From Saliniplasma sp051745305 (GTDB lineage Archaea; Thermoplasmatota; Thermoplasmata; Halarchaeoplasmatales; Halarchaeoplasmataceae), in NCBI GenBank assembly GCA_051745305.1, contig JBNJDY010000001.1, positions 1-64,000 of the forward strand: DNA of 64,000 nt, in the 5' to 3' direction. Shown here piece after piece: positions 27,030 through 35,740 of this stretch. A program made the translations under genes and the position numbers. Every line of letters begins with the position of its first letter. Positions within the stretch are counted from its first letter, which is position 1. Under the pieces are notes generated by a model. The model saw only the letters and a list, made by a program, of their open reading frames with translations, was not told the origin of the DNA and did no database searches.

Positions 27030-28271
27030 ATGAACGGTGACTTATTGGATAAAGAAGGGATCAAAAATGTGTACACTGTTAGAGATCTTAATGTTTACGT
27101 TAAATCGCTTCTAAGAAGAGACGAACACATCCAAAACATATGGGTTAGAGGAGAGATATCCAATTTCACCCATTACAATGATAGGCATATGTATTTTGAA
27201 TTAAAAGATGAGCACAGCATTATCAAATGTGCCATGTTCAGAGCCAGCAATAAAGGATTAGATTTTAAACCAGAGGATGGGATGGAAGTTCTCTGCAGAG
27301 GAGATGTTGGATTATACATCCCTAACGGTAAGTATCAGTTGATCGTCAATGAAATGCTGCCAGAAGGAAAAGGAAAGTTGTACTTGGCATACGAAAAGCT
27401 GAAGAAAAAGTTGGCTGAAGAAGGACTTTTCGATGATAAATATAAGAAAGCGATCCCAAGAGTTCCTGAAAAAATAGGCGTGGTAACTTCAGAGGAAGCC
27501 GATGCCCTTAGAGATATAGTCACAGTTACAAAACGTAGATTCCCAAATATGGATATCATATTATCTCCTACACCCGTTCAAGGTAAGGGAGCTGCACCGA
27601 AAATAGTCGCAGCGATAAAAAGGTTAGATGAAGAAAATGTAGATGTGATCATAGTAAGTCGGGGTGGAGGATCATTTGAAGATCTATGGAATTTCAACGA
27701 AGAGGTGGTTGCAAGGGCCATATTCAATACTCAGACGCCTGTAATATCTGCTGTTGGTCATGAAACTGATCTACTGATCTCTGACCTGGTTGCGGATTTT
27801 CGTGCACCGACGCCATCAGCAGCGGCGGAGATGGTTGTACCTGAAAAAGATGAATTGCTTTTAAAATTAAATGATTTATTAAATAGGGCGGGTAATGCAT
27901 TGTTGAATATCGTTGAGATCAATGAAAGAAATCTACAGAATCTAGTCAAGCGTCCTATATTCCAAAGTCCAGAGTTATTGACAGAAGAACCAACACAGCG
28001 AGTAGATGAATTGAAGATAAAGATCCAGAAGAATATTGAATTGTTTCTAAAACAGAAAGACCAAGATTTTAAAGGGAAAGTTGAGAGATTGAAGGCATTG
28101 AGTCCAGAGTCGACTATGAAAAGAGGGTACTCAGTGATTTTGACCGGGGAAGACGAACTGATCAAAAGTATTGAAGAAATCGAAGTGGGTGATGAATTAA
28201 AGGTCATGATGATTGACGGTAAAATTAAAGCTATCACAGAGGAGGTGATAAAATCGAAGAAGAAGGAATAG
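27030..28271 (+). CDS. xseA: Exonuclease VII large subunit
   Basis: 413 residues. N-terminal OB fold (about 20-110: YVKSLLRRDEHIQNIWVRGE, KDEHSIIKCAMF), then the catalytic core with VTSEEADALRDIV, RRFPNMDIILSPTPVQG and the signatures VSRGGGSFEDLWNFNEE and SAVGHETD. The C-terminal coiled coil is shorter than in E. coli. It degrades single-stranded DNA with the XseB subunit. Exonuclease VII is a bacterial enzyme found in only some archaea, so it was probably acquired laterally at some stage. Five bases before xseB; one operon. Confidence 0.96.
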   Translation: MNGDLLDKEGIKNVYTVRDLNVYVKSLLRRDEHIQNIWVRGEISNFTHYNDRHMYFELKDEHSIIKCAMFRASNKGLDFKPEDGMEVLCRGDVGLYIPNGKYQLIVNEMLPEGKGKLYLAYEKLKKKLAEEGLFDDKYKKAIPRVPEKIGVVTSEEADALRDIVTVTKRRFPNMDIILSPTPVQGKGAAPKIVAAIKRLDEENVDVIIVSRGGGSFEDLWNFNEEVVARAIFNTQTPVISAVGHETDLLISDLVADFRAPTPSAAAEMVVPEKDELLLKLNDLLNRAGNALLNIVEINERNLQNLVKRPIFQSPELLTEEPTQRVDELKIKIQKNIELFLKQKDQDFKGKVERLKALSPESTMKRGYSVILTGEDELIKSIEEIEVGDELKVMMIDGKIKAITEEVIKSKKKE

Positions 28272-28276
28272 ATGAC

Positions 28277-28489
28277 ATGCAGTTCGAAGATGCATTGGAA
28301 GAGTTGGAGCGTATTAACGAAAAGCTTGAAAGGAACCAGGTATCGTTGGAAGATGCTCTTCAACTGTATGAAAGAGGAATGGAATTGATCAAACACTGCG
28401 AAAAGAGACTAGATAAAGCTAAAGGAGAGATCAAAAAACTTACTGGAGACAACGGATATAATAAAATAGAAGACCTAGATATCAAATAG
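28277..28489 (+). CDS. xseB: Exonuclease VII small subunit
   Basis: 70 residues: FEDALEELERINEKLERNQ then SLEDALQLYERGMELIKHCE, the family signature for XseB. Helical, coiled-coil small subunit that binds the large subunit's C-terminal coiled coil. GGTGATAAAATCG lies ahead of it inside the xseA end. Its ATG is five bases after the xseA stop, indicating coupled expression. Confidence 0.94.
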   Translation: MQFEDALEELERINEKLERNQVSLEDALQLYERGMELIKHCEKRLDKAKGEIKKLTGDNGYNKIEDLDIK

Positions 28490-28543
28490 TGTACGATTGT
28501 ACATATAAACAAAAATTTTATCTACATTAGGTTACATGGGAAC

Positions 28544-29161
28544 ATGGAATCTATGGGGCAAAAAGTAGAAACTGTTAAAGAGATTGACCGAATCAAAATA
28601 TCCTTGGAGGAGACCAGGGAGAAGATTCTAGCTTTGCTTAGAGTTAACAACATGTCGATCTCTCAGATCGCGGAAGTTTTGAATAAGGACCAATCTACAA
28701 TAAACAGACACATAAAGAAACTGGAAAATGCTGGTTTTGTAGAAGTGGTCGGGGAGAGAAAAGAACACCATATTCCAGAAAGGATATATGGAAGGGCTGC
28801 AGATACCTTTTTAATTAACCCTGATGTTCAAAGTACAAAGAAATTAGCTTCTCTAATGATCAAATGGAACCTGGGTTACAATATAGATACCTTGGAAAAA
28901 CTCGATATGGTAGGATACAGCGAGGGAATCTCTGAAAACACTCTGATAAACATTTATGATTTTATAGAAAGTATGAACCAACATTTATCCACAAAAGTGG
29001 ATGAATTAGAAAGAGAAGTAATGGATATGAACTATCGTGAATTGATCAAACTAAAACTTCTACTGTACCTTATTGAAATAAATAATGATAAAGATTTAGA
29101 AAATTATTTTTCTAAGGTTTTTTCAGATTTCAAAGGTATTATTAATTGGGAAGATGAGTAG
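28544..29161 (+). CDS. Winged-helix regulator, tandem paralogue 1
   Basis: 205 residues. N-terminal winged HTH (about 20-90): ALLRVNNMSISQIAEVLNKD then QSTINRHIKKLENAGFVEVV, of the ArsR-like type. The C-terminal half is helical and has no recognised ligand domain; it contains FLINPDVQS after an IYGRAAD segment shared with the two following genes. The three paralogues lie in a row, each with its own A/T-rich upstream region (AAATTTTAT followed by C/T-TAC in the first two). Ligand and targets are unknown. Confidence 0.85.
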   Translation: MESMGQKVETVKEIDRIKISLEETREKILALLRVNNMSISQIAEVLNKDQSTINRHIKKLENAGFVEVVGERKEHHIPERIYGRAADTFLINPDVQSTKKLASLMIKWNLGYNIDTLEKLDMVGYSEGISENTLINIYDFIESMNQHLSTKVDELEREVMDMNYRELIKLKLLLYLIEINNDKDLENYFSKVFSDFKGIINWEDE

Positions 29162-29208
29162 TAATTCATCAGAAATTTTATTTACTTAACTTACTTATTT
29201 GATTTTAT

Positions 29209-29796
29209 ATGAAGGAAGATGTAGAACTTGTACATGACTCTGAGAGGATAAAGATTCTCCTCGAAGATACTAGAAAAAACATTTTGAATCTTCTAAAGGT
29301 AGAAGATATGTCGATCTCTCAGTTAGCTGAAGGATTGGACAAAGACCGTTCTACAATATATAGACATGTTAAAAAATTAGAGGATTATGGGTATGTTGAG
29401 TTGAAAGGAGAAAGGATCGTGAATAATGTGCCAGGGATGGTTTACGGACGAACGGCTGTGTTATTTTTACCTTGCCCAAAATCAATGGAACCTGGAGATC
29501 CTATACTTGAAAGTTTTTCGTGGGATGAAGAAAGTACATATAATATACTAGATTGTTTAAAATTATTGGGTTATGATTTTGATTTAACTGAAGATTTAGC
29601 TAGGGATATCAGTAATATATTTACTAAAATTGATAACAATATAATCGATATCTTTAGAGAAACAGATTTAGTAGAAATGGATCACCTGGAAGCTTTAAGG
29701 CTTAAATTTTTAATTATTTTGATAGAATTCTCCAATAACGAAAAACTAAGAGATGATATCGAAAGCGTGATATCTGGTTTCGAAATACCTGAATAA
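29209..29796 (+). CDS. Winged-helix regulator, tandem paralogue 2
   Basis: 195 residues, the middle of three tandem paralogues. HTH: LLKVEDMSISQLAEGLDKD then RSTIYRHVKKLEDYGYVELK. The shared middle motif reads VYGRTAVLFLPCPKS, and the C-terminal helices (LEALRLKFLIILIEFSNNEK) align with the others. The C-terminal domain diverges more than the HTH, suggesting new ligand or partner specificity. Intergenic gaps of 47 and 54 bases leave room for separate promoters. Confidence 0.85.
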   Translation: MKEDVELVHDSERIKILLEDTRKNILNLLKVEDMSISQLAEGLDKDRSTIYRHVKKLEDYGYVELKGERIVNNVPGMVYGRTAVLFLPCPKSMEPGDPILESFSWDEESTYNILDCLKLLGYDFDLTEDLARDISNIFTKIDNNIIDIFRETDLVEMDHLEALRLKFLIILIEFSNNEKLRDDIESVISGFEIPE

Positions 29797-29850
29797 TTTT
29801 ATGATATACCAAAAACTTAATTATTATGTAAACTTCAATGGGAATTAGTC

Positions 29851-30438
29851 ATGAAAAAAGACGTTAAAGTTGTTCGAGACCCAAAAGCTATCAAGATAGC
29901 TGTGGAAGATACAAGAAGTAATATCCTTTCTTTATTGAGGATAAATGATATGTCGATTTCGCAGCTAGCTGAATCATTGGATAAGGATCAGTCTACGATA
30001 TACAGGCATATCAAAAAATTAGAAGAGTATGGATACCTCGAACCATCCGGTGAAAAGAAAACACATCACATCCCTGAAAAAATATACGGGAGGACTGCAG
30101 GCGTGTTTTTACTATGTCCGAGTAACATAGATACCGGCCAGCCTTCAGATATGATGGTGGAATGGGAACGAAATAAAGCTGAAAGGATTTTAGAACTGCT
30201 AGATGTCATGGGTTACGAATCTGAAGACGGTGAAGAACTAGTCGACGATATCTCGGAGATATTTATCGATTTGAAAGAACGTGTTACCAATCCAATCGAA
30301 AAATCTGAAGACGAGATCGGTAAGATCAGTTTTGCGACTCTCTTAAGACTTGAACTATTACTATTCCTTTTGGAACAGCGGAATGATGAAGAACTAAAAA
30401 ACAAAGTTGATTCCGTGCTCGATAAGTTTGTACAATAA
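29851..30438 (+). CDS. Winged-helix regulator, tandem paralogue 3
   Basis: 195 residues, last of the tandem trio. HTH: LLRINDMSISQLAESLDKD then QSTIYRHIKKLEEYGYLEPS. IYGRTAGVFLLCPSN is the shared central motif. The protein is helical and acidic afterwards (LELLLFLLEQRNDEELKN). It is closer to copies 1 and 2 in the HTH than in the C-terminus. Next downstream is the tRNA-His gene. Confidence 0.85.
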   Translation: MKKDVKVVRDPKAIKIAVEDTRSNILSLLRINDMSISQLAESLDKDQSTIYRHIKKLEEYGYLEPSGEKKTHHIPEKIYGRTAGVFLLCPSNIDTGQPSDMMVEWERNKAERILELLDVMGYESEDGEELVDDISEIFIDLKERVTNPIEKSEDEIGKISFATLLRLELLLFLLEQRNDEELKNKVDSVLDKFVQ

Positions 30439-30497
30439 ACGAAAGGAAAAATAATATATCTGACCTTTTTCTACTCCAACATAGATTAAAACATAAT

Positions 30498-30600
30498 GGC
30501 CGTGGTGGTGTAGCTATTCGAATGGCTCTACACTCGAACTACAATGGCAGCATGTGGGACTGTGGATCCCCTGGCCCGGGTTCAAATCCCGGTCACGGCC
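30498..30600 (+). tRNA. tRNA-His (GTG) with an insertion in the D-loop
   Basis: Acceptor arms GCCGTGG (30499-30505) and TCACGGC (30593-30599) pair, with the extra G at 30498 opposite C73 at 30600, the mark of tRNA-His. Anticodon loop CTGTGGA (30560-30566) gives anticodon GTG at 30562-30564, stem GGGA/TCCC. T-arm CCGGG-TTCAAAT-CCCGG (30576-30592). The D-stem is GTGT (30508-30511) with GCAT (30550-30553), the invariant GG being 30546-30547. Between the A-G-C at 30512-30514 and TGG at 30545 are about 30 extra bases, far above a normal D-loop, so an intron or insertion is present. The insert folds: TGTAG/CTACA and TTCGA/TCGAA separated by a three-base CTA bulge. CCA is not encoded. An A/T box AATAATATAT lies about 40 bases upstream. 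Confidence 0.85.
30515..30544 (+). other. Probable noncanonical intron or insertion in the tRNA-His D-loop
   Basis: About 28-31 bases that interrupt the D-loop; exact ends are ambiguous. Removal would leave a D-loop of normal size (AGC-T-GGCA). The helix TTCGA/TCGAA with CTA bulge resembles one half of the bulge-helix-bulge element cut by archaeal splicing endonuclease, but the second three-base bulge is not clear. Confidence 0.6.
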
Positions 30601-30677
30601 CTCTAAATTTCTAAAATATCTATACAAATCAGACAACTGATTATAATATACAAAAAAGTAATTCATTCTAAAAATAT

Positions 30678-31799
30678 TCACATCTCAGATGTGTCAATAT
30701 TCCATATAATATAAAGCGGTTCGCTTTTCATTCCAGTTACCAGTGAAAATCTTCCATTTAGGATGATTTCATCTCCATCTTTAGTTACCGCCTTAAGATC
30801 TAGATTTTTTTCTTTGATCTTACCTTCGAAGATTAGATTTATTATTTGATCGAATTTTTCTTCATCCTTATCTAGAAGTAAGTCCCTGCAATCGGTATCT
30901 AATATTTCGAAATCATGGTAGCCCAATAATTGACAAAAATTTTCATTAACGTCTATGAATTCTCCCTTTTTGTTTATCAAATTTACAGCATCGTAAGATC
31001 TATCAAATAATCCTCGAAAAGCCTCCTGACTTTCTATCAAATTTTCATATCTTTTTCGCTGTTCAGTAATGTCAATAAGCGAAATAACGCTCTTCTTGAT
31101 CTCAGGAATGACTCCTAGCTGGATTATCATATCTCTAATTTCGCCAAACCTATTTACAAAATTAACATCGAGATTATTAAAATTATTTTCAGAATCGGTT
31201 TTTATATTTTCACGAAGTTTCAATATCTTATCTAAATCAGAAGGGGAAAAAAATTTATCTAATGCCATATTATTTTCAAGTCTCTCTTTTGAATATCCTG
31301 TTAGTTGCTCAAATTCCTCGTTCACTATGTAGAATGTGTTATCTTCCTCCATCATGGCCATGGCAGTTCCCGTATTTTCAAAAATCCCTCTGTACTTCTT
31401 TTCACTCTCCACTAGCTTTCTTTCCATCTCATGTTTATAGAATGCCATCTGGATATTGCTGTGCAGTTCTCTCTTACGGTACGGTTTAAGGATGTATCCA
31501 AAGGGTTCGGTCACTTTAGCTCTTTCCAACCTTTTGTCATCTGCATATGCTGTGATATATATGAGTGGAATACCTAATTCAGACTTGATCTTATCTGCGG
31601 CTTCGATACCATCCATTTCACCCTTCAATACAATATCCATCAAGACCAAACCAGGTTCTAATTCTCTTGATCTCTCGATAGCCTCTTCTCCACTATTTAC
31701 TATATCAACAACAGTGTATCCGATATCCTCAAGAGTTTGTTTGATATCCTCGGCTACAAGCCTTTCATCCTCCACTATCAATATATCTTTTTCATGCAT
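30678..31799 (-). CDS. Response regulator with two PAS domains
   Basis: 373 residues. Residues 1-120 are a receiver: ILIVEDE acidic pair, phospho-acceptor aspartate in LVLMDIVLKG, threonine in YITAYAD and lysine in ILKPYRK. Two PAS domains follow (YRGIFENTGTAMAMMEEDNT and FRGLFDRSYDAVNLINKKGE). No DNA-binding or kinase domain is present; such Rec-PAS proteins are common archaeal two-component outputs. The ATG overlaps the stop of the upstream kinase gene (TGATG), so the two are translationally coupled partners. Confidence 0.92.
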   Translation of the reverse strand: MHEKDILIVEDERLVAEDIKQTLEDIGYTVVDIVNSGEEAIERSRELEPGLVLMDIVLKGEMDGIEAADKIKSELGIPLIYITAYADDKRLERAKVTEPFGYILKPYRKRELHSNIQMAFYKHEMERKLVESEKKYRGIFENTGTAMAMMEEDNTFYIVNEEFEQLTGYSKERLENNMALDKFFSPSDLDKILKLRENIKTDSENNFNNLDVNFVNRFGEIRDMIIQLGVIPEIKKSVISLIDITEQRKRYENLIESQEAFRGLFDRSYDAVNLINKKGEFIDVNENFCQLLGYHDFEILDTDCRDLLLDKDEEKFDQIINLIFEGKIKEKNLDLKAVTKDGDEIILNGRFSLVTGMKSEPLYIIWNIDTSEM

Positions 31800-34700
31800 C
31801 AAATTATATCCCCCTCTTTCCTAAACCCGATCTTAAACGTTGTTCCTCCATCCCGTATAACCTCTACCTCACCATCCAACTGATCTACTATCAACATGTG
31901 TATTAGTCTAAACCCAAAAGTCTCAGAACTATCTAAATCTATCTCTCCCGGTATCCCAACTCCATTGTCACTGATCATTATTTCTATGATCTGATCATCA
32001 GTTAATTTAGTTGATATCTTCAATTTTTTCTTTCCTTCGTAATCATCTGGGAATGCGTGCTGTAAAGAGTTAGAAACGATTTCATTGATTACCTGAACAC
32101 ATGGATTGGCTTGATCTATACCGAGCACTATATCCTCCATATCGGTTTCCAGTTCAACTTCACCGTAACTAATATTGTAGCTTTGATATATAGTTCTAAT
32201 CAGCTCTCTTATGTAAGCTTTCAATTCAATTCTCGTCATATCATCTGAACGATGAAGCATCTCATGTATGAGAGCCATGGACTGTATACGATTCTGTCCT
32301 TCCTGTAAAATCTTCAAGGGATCTTTATTCCCCCTTTCAGATGCTTGCAATTTTAGGAGACTTGAAACTACTTGTAAATTATTTTTTACTCTATGATGGA
32401 TCTCATCTAAGAGGATCTCTTTTTCTCTCAAAGACCTCTTCAATTTTTTTTCTGCCTTGATCTTATTCATAGCCATGGCTAAATCACCAGCGATCTCCAT
32501 AAGCAGACCTAATTCCTCATCATCTAGCACTTCTAGATTTTCTATAGCTAATATCCCCTCCAATTTACTATCGATCAAGGGTGCTAGACCTCTGGTACTA
32601 CAAATATCATCCTTTTCGCAACTTACGACTGATGGATCTTTTGTTTTTAGAAGGTCCTCTTTTTTCAAATCGGTCTCATCAAGACTGATATTACCCACTT
32701 TTTCGTATATATTTCCATCGTCTATGAGGAAGATTGAAACCCTTGAATAACCCCGTGTTTCCATCAACAACGTCCTTGATTTCCTCATCAGCTCTAAAAT
32801 ATCATCTTCTTGTGTGATAAGTTTATTTACATTACCTATAGATTTCAGTAAACTATTCAGATGTTTTATTCTCTCCTCTTTCTTTTTACGCTCTGTGATA
32901 TCCGCATGTGTACCTACAAATCGCGTTGGTTCACCGTTTTCATCTCGTTCAACGATACGTCCCCTCCCTCTGACCCACATATAATTCCCATCACTCCTTT
33001 TAAAACGGAATTCAACGTCAAATTTTTCAATTTCACCGTTAATATGTTTTTCTGCTTGTTCAATAACGTAGTCTCTATCATCCCTATGAATCCGTTTTTT
33101 AAATTCTTCCAATTTGTGTGAAAATGCGTCTACCCCATAACCGGCCATTTCATAATATCTCGGATCAAAATATACTTCGTCCGTTGTTAGATCCCAATCC
33201 CATATCCCTTCGTTTGTTACTGCCATCGCAAGATTTAATCGCTCTTTACTTTCTTTTATTGCATCTTCCATTTCTTTTCTTTCAGTGATATCGATTACGG
33301 TACCGAACCCAGCGGTATCCCCCTCAAAATGAATCATCCCTCCAGTGAAGTAAACCCATTTAGAAGTCCCATCTTTTTTTACTATCTTGAACTCATACTG
33401 CGGGGGAATATCTTCTCCCTTTACTCTTGCAAGTCCTCTTTGTTTAACCATCTCTCGATGGTCTGGGTGTACCAATTCCCAAAAGGGTTTATTCAACAGC
33501 TCATCTTTTGAATAGCCAGTAAGATCTTCACTTGCATCATTAACATAAAGGAAGTTTTCCCGGTAAACGAATATTGTGAAGGGGCTGTTTTCGGACAGAG
33601 CTTTGAATTTTTCTTTGCTCTCTTTTAACTTTCTATAGTTACGTAATCTTTCGATAGTTTCTGTTACGTGGGCAATGAGAAGTTCGGTAATAGCTAGATC
33701 ATCCTGGTCGAAATCATCTTTATGCTCAGAGAGGGCTTGGAAGACGCCAAAGTCCCCTATCGGTACACTTATAGCAGACCGATAACTCTTTCTTTTTGGT
33801 TTAGCCAATTTTGACCCTTGAACATCTTCTATAAGGTAAGAATGGTTTGATTTTAGTGTTTCCCCAGCTACACCCTCGATAGGGTATCTATCACCTCTTT
33901 TATTGACTCCTCCTTTTGTGGCCTTTACTTCAAATTCTTCATTTTCCAAGATGTCGATGCTGCATACATTAAAATTGAGTATGTTTTTAGCAGCCTCTAA
34001 AGTTATTTTGTAGAGTTCTTTCTCATCTGTAATTTTTACCATTTTTGTAGCTATATCATGGAGCTTTTTCACTTTCTTTTCGCTTCTTTGAAGTTCATCT
34101 TTTGCTTCTATTCGTTCGGTAATATCTGTGATAAAACCCTCTAGATATCTTTTACCATCTTTGTTTGTAACTTCTCTACCCTGCTCCCATAGCCACTTTA
34201 TTTCCCCATCAGCCGTTTCGATCCTATAACTTAACTTAAAAGGTTCATCCTTGTCTAATGCAGATTGGACCTTTTCCCAAACATAATCTCTATCTTCAGG
34301 GACTATAAGGTCACCATAAGCAACATTTTCATTGTCTTTTAAATCCTCTCGTTCATATCCAGTTAGCTCTTTAGTACCTTCACTGACGAATTTCATCGTA
34401 TAATCTTTATTATTCAAGCATCGGTAGGCCATGCCGGTTAGATTGCTAAGAAGAGTTTCCATCTGGATGTGCTTTTCTTTAAGTTTTATTTCAACTTCCT
34501 TCATATCTGTAATATCGTTCAATATAATCATATTAAGAGGGGTACCATCTTCCCTTTCAGTAAAAGATATTTTTAGATCGATATATCGTTTATTACCATC
34601 TTTAGTTATAATTGTGAGATTAGGGTAGTTATGGGTATCACCTTTATTGATTATTTTATTAAATATATTTAATATTTCCTCTAATACATCTTTATCTACA

Positions 34701-34831
34701 AGTTTATGAGCAATATTTACAACATTCTTACCTAAAATCTCATCTTTACTTAAGCCGGTAATCTCCTCAAATTTCTCATTAATCTTCAAAATATTCCCAT
34801 TTATATCAGTAACTAAAACACCGTCTTCCAT
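31799..34831 (-). CDS. Multi-sensor PAS/GAF histidine kinase
   Basis: 1010 residues from the first ATG. Domains in order: PAS (starts at residue 1, lacking its first helix), PAS (about 125-240), GAF (about 260-400), PAS (about 410-525), PAS (about 535-660), GAF-like (about 670-800), a HisKA_2-type dimerisation region with phospho-histidine in LLDEIHHRVKNNLQVVSSLL, and the ATPase domain (ISDNGVGIPGE, FGFRLIHMLI). No membrane helix, so it is cytosolic. The first PAS begins abruptly, and an in-frame KLEKSALRLIEF continues upstream to about 34879 without ATG, GTG or TTG. Translation may therefore start earlier, possibly at ATC 34879 behind a GGGGGGAG site. Cotranscribed with the response regulator. 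Confidence 0.9.
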   Translation of the reverse strand: MEDGVLVTDINGNILKINEKFEEITGLSKDEILGKNVVNIAHKLVDKDVLEEILNIFNKIINKGDTHNYPNLTIITKDGNKRYIDLKISFTEREDGTPLNMIILNDITDMKEVEIKLKEKHIQMETLLSNLTGMAYRCLNNKDYTMKFVSEGTKELTGYEREDLKDNENVAYGDLIVPEDRDYVWEKVQSALDKDEPFKLSYRIETADGEIKWLWEQGREVTNKDGKRYLEGFITDITERIEAKDELQRSEKKVKKLHDIATKMVKITDEKELYKITLEAAKNILNFNVCSIDILENEEFEVKATKGGVNKRGDRYPIEGVAGETLKSNHSYLIEDVQGSKLAKPKRKSYRSAISVPIGDFGVFQALSEHKDDFDQDDLAITELLIAHVTETIERLRNYRKLKESKEKFKALSENSPFTIFVYRENFLYVNDASEDLTGYSKDELLNKPFWELVHPDHREMVKQRGLARVKGEDIPPQYEFKIVKKDGTSKWVYFTGGMIHFEGDTAGFGTVIDITERKEMEDAIKESKERLNLAMAVTNEGIWDWDLTTDEVYFDPRYYEMAGYGVDAFSHKLEEFKKRIHRDDRDYVIEQAEKHINGEIEKFDVEFRFKRSDGNYMWVRGRGRIVERDENGEPTRFVGTHADITERKKKEERIKHLNSLLKSIGNVNKLITQEDDILELMRKSRTLLMETRGYSRVSIFLIDDGNIYEKVGNISLDETDLKKEDLLKTKDPSVVSCEKDDICSTRGLAPLIDSKLEGILAIENLEVLDDEELGLLMEIAGDLAMAMNKIKAEKKLKRSLREKEILLDEIHHRVKNNLQVVSSLLKLQASERGNKDPLKILQEGQNRIQSMALIHEMLHRSDDMTRIELKAYIRELIRTIYQSYNISYGEVELETDMEDIVLGIDQANPCVQVINEIVSNSLQHAFPDDYEGKKKLKISTKLTDDQIIEIMISDNGVGIPGEIDLDSSETFGFRLIHMLIVDQLDGEVEVIRDGGTTFKIGFRKEGDII

Positions 34832-35029
34832 AAACTCTATCAGCCGTAAAGCGCTCTTCTCAAGCTTATCATCTGGGATTATTCTCCCCCCTATATAATG
34901 TAATTAACAAGTCTTTTAATTATCTATTACTCACATTCCAATTTATAAATATGTAAATAATTGATTTAAACCTTTCGTATATTTTCTAAGTCAATATTTT
35001 ATAGAATATAATTAACAAACTTCTAAACA

Positions 35030-35686
35030 TCAAGTCTTCAAAAATTTGATATCTAGGCGTGCTCCACCCATTTCAGATTCCTTTAATTCGATATTTCCAT
35101 CGTACTTCTCGACGACTTCTTTAACATAACTTAACCCAAGTCCATTACCTGCATTATCTCCCATTTTGACTCCAAAATCAAATAGATTGTCTTTAATTCC
35201 TTCTGGGATCCCTTTTCCATCGTCTTCCACTGTAACTGTTACTTGTTCATCTCCTTCTTTAACCTGTATAATTATTTTATCACAATCTGAATGTTTTATC
35301 GAATTGTCGATAAGATTCGAAAAGAGGTTCTTGTATAATTCACTGCCGATGACTGTTCCACCAGAACCTTCAACCTCAATTACTATGTCTCTTTCCCCAG
35401 CCAAGGTACGATATTCCCCCACAACCTGAGATAATATCTTTTCCAAATTTACTTCATATCCCTCGCGGTCCCAAATAGAACGTATATTTCGTACTTTCGA
35501 TATCAGCTGGTTGCTCTCTTTAAGAGAATTCAACGCTTTTTCAACAAATTGTTCCTGCTGTTCGTTCAATTCAGTGTCCCGCATCAACTGTAGGTAACCA
35601 ACAGCCACCTGTAACTTGTTTTTAAGGTCGTGTCTAAGCATCGAGTGAAGCTCTGCATCTTTCTTACTAAAAACCTCTTCGCTCAT
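35030..35686 (-). CDS. Soluble histidine kinase
   Basis: 218 residues from ATG 35686. The H-box is MLRHDLKNKLQVAVGYLQLM and the ATPase domain shows LIDNSIKHS (N box), VEDDGKGIPEG (G1) and NGLGLSYVKEVVEKY (G2). No sensor domain, so input must come from another protein; the kinase/response-regulator pair lies 200 bases downstream on the same strand. The minimal architecture is common in archaea. Confidence 0.9.
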   Translation of the reverse strand: MSEEVFSKKDAELHSMLRHDLKNKLQVAVGYLQLMRDTELNEQQEQFVEKALNSLKESNQLISKVRNIRSIWDREGYEVNLEKILSQVVGEYRTLAGERDIVIEVEGSGGTVIGSELYKNLFSNLIDNSIKHSDCDKIIIQVKEGDEQVTVTVEDDGKGIPEGIKDNLFDFGVKMGDNAGNGLGLSYVKEVVEKYDGNIELKESEMGGARLDIKFLKT

Positions 35687-35740
35687 CAAAATTATAGTTG
35701 AATAGGTCTTATTTATTATTTTAAGTCGAAAAGAAGGAGT

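Noticed and set aside
30508..30533. D-stem formed by GTGTAG with CTACAC
   Set aside because: It gives six base pairs but leaves 20 unexplained bases before the anticodon arm; the GTGT/GCAT stem gives a normal tRNA once the insert is removed.
30515..30544. A canonical bulge-helix-bulge at the insert ends
   Set aside because: Only one three-base bulge (CTA) is clear. The second bulge and four-base helix at the 3' splice site could not be found, so the exact intron ends were not claimed.
31799..34831. Considered a hybrid kinase with internal receiver
   Set aside because: No receiver is in the chain; the receiver is in the separate overlapping gene downstream.
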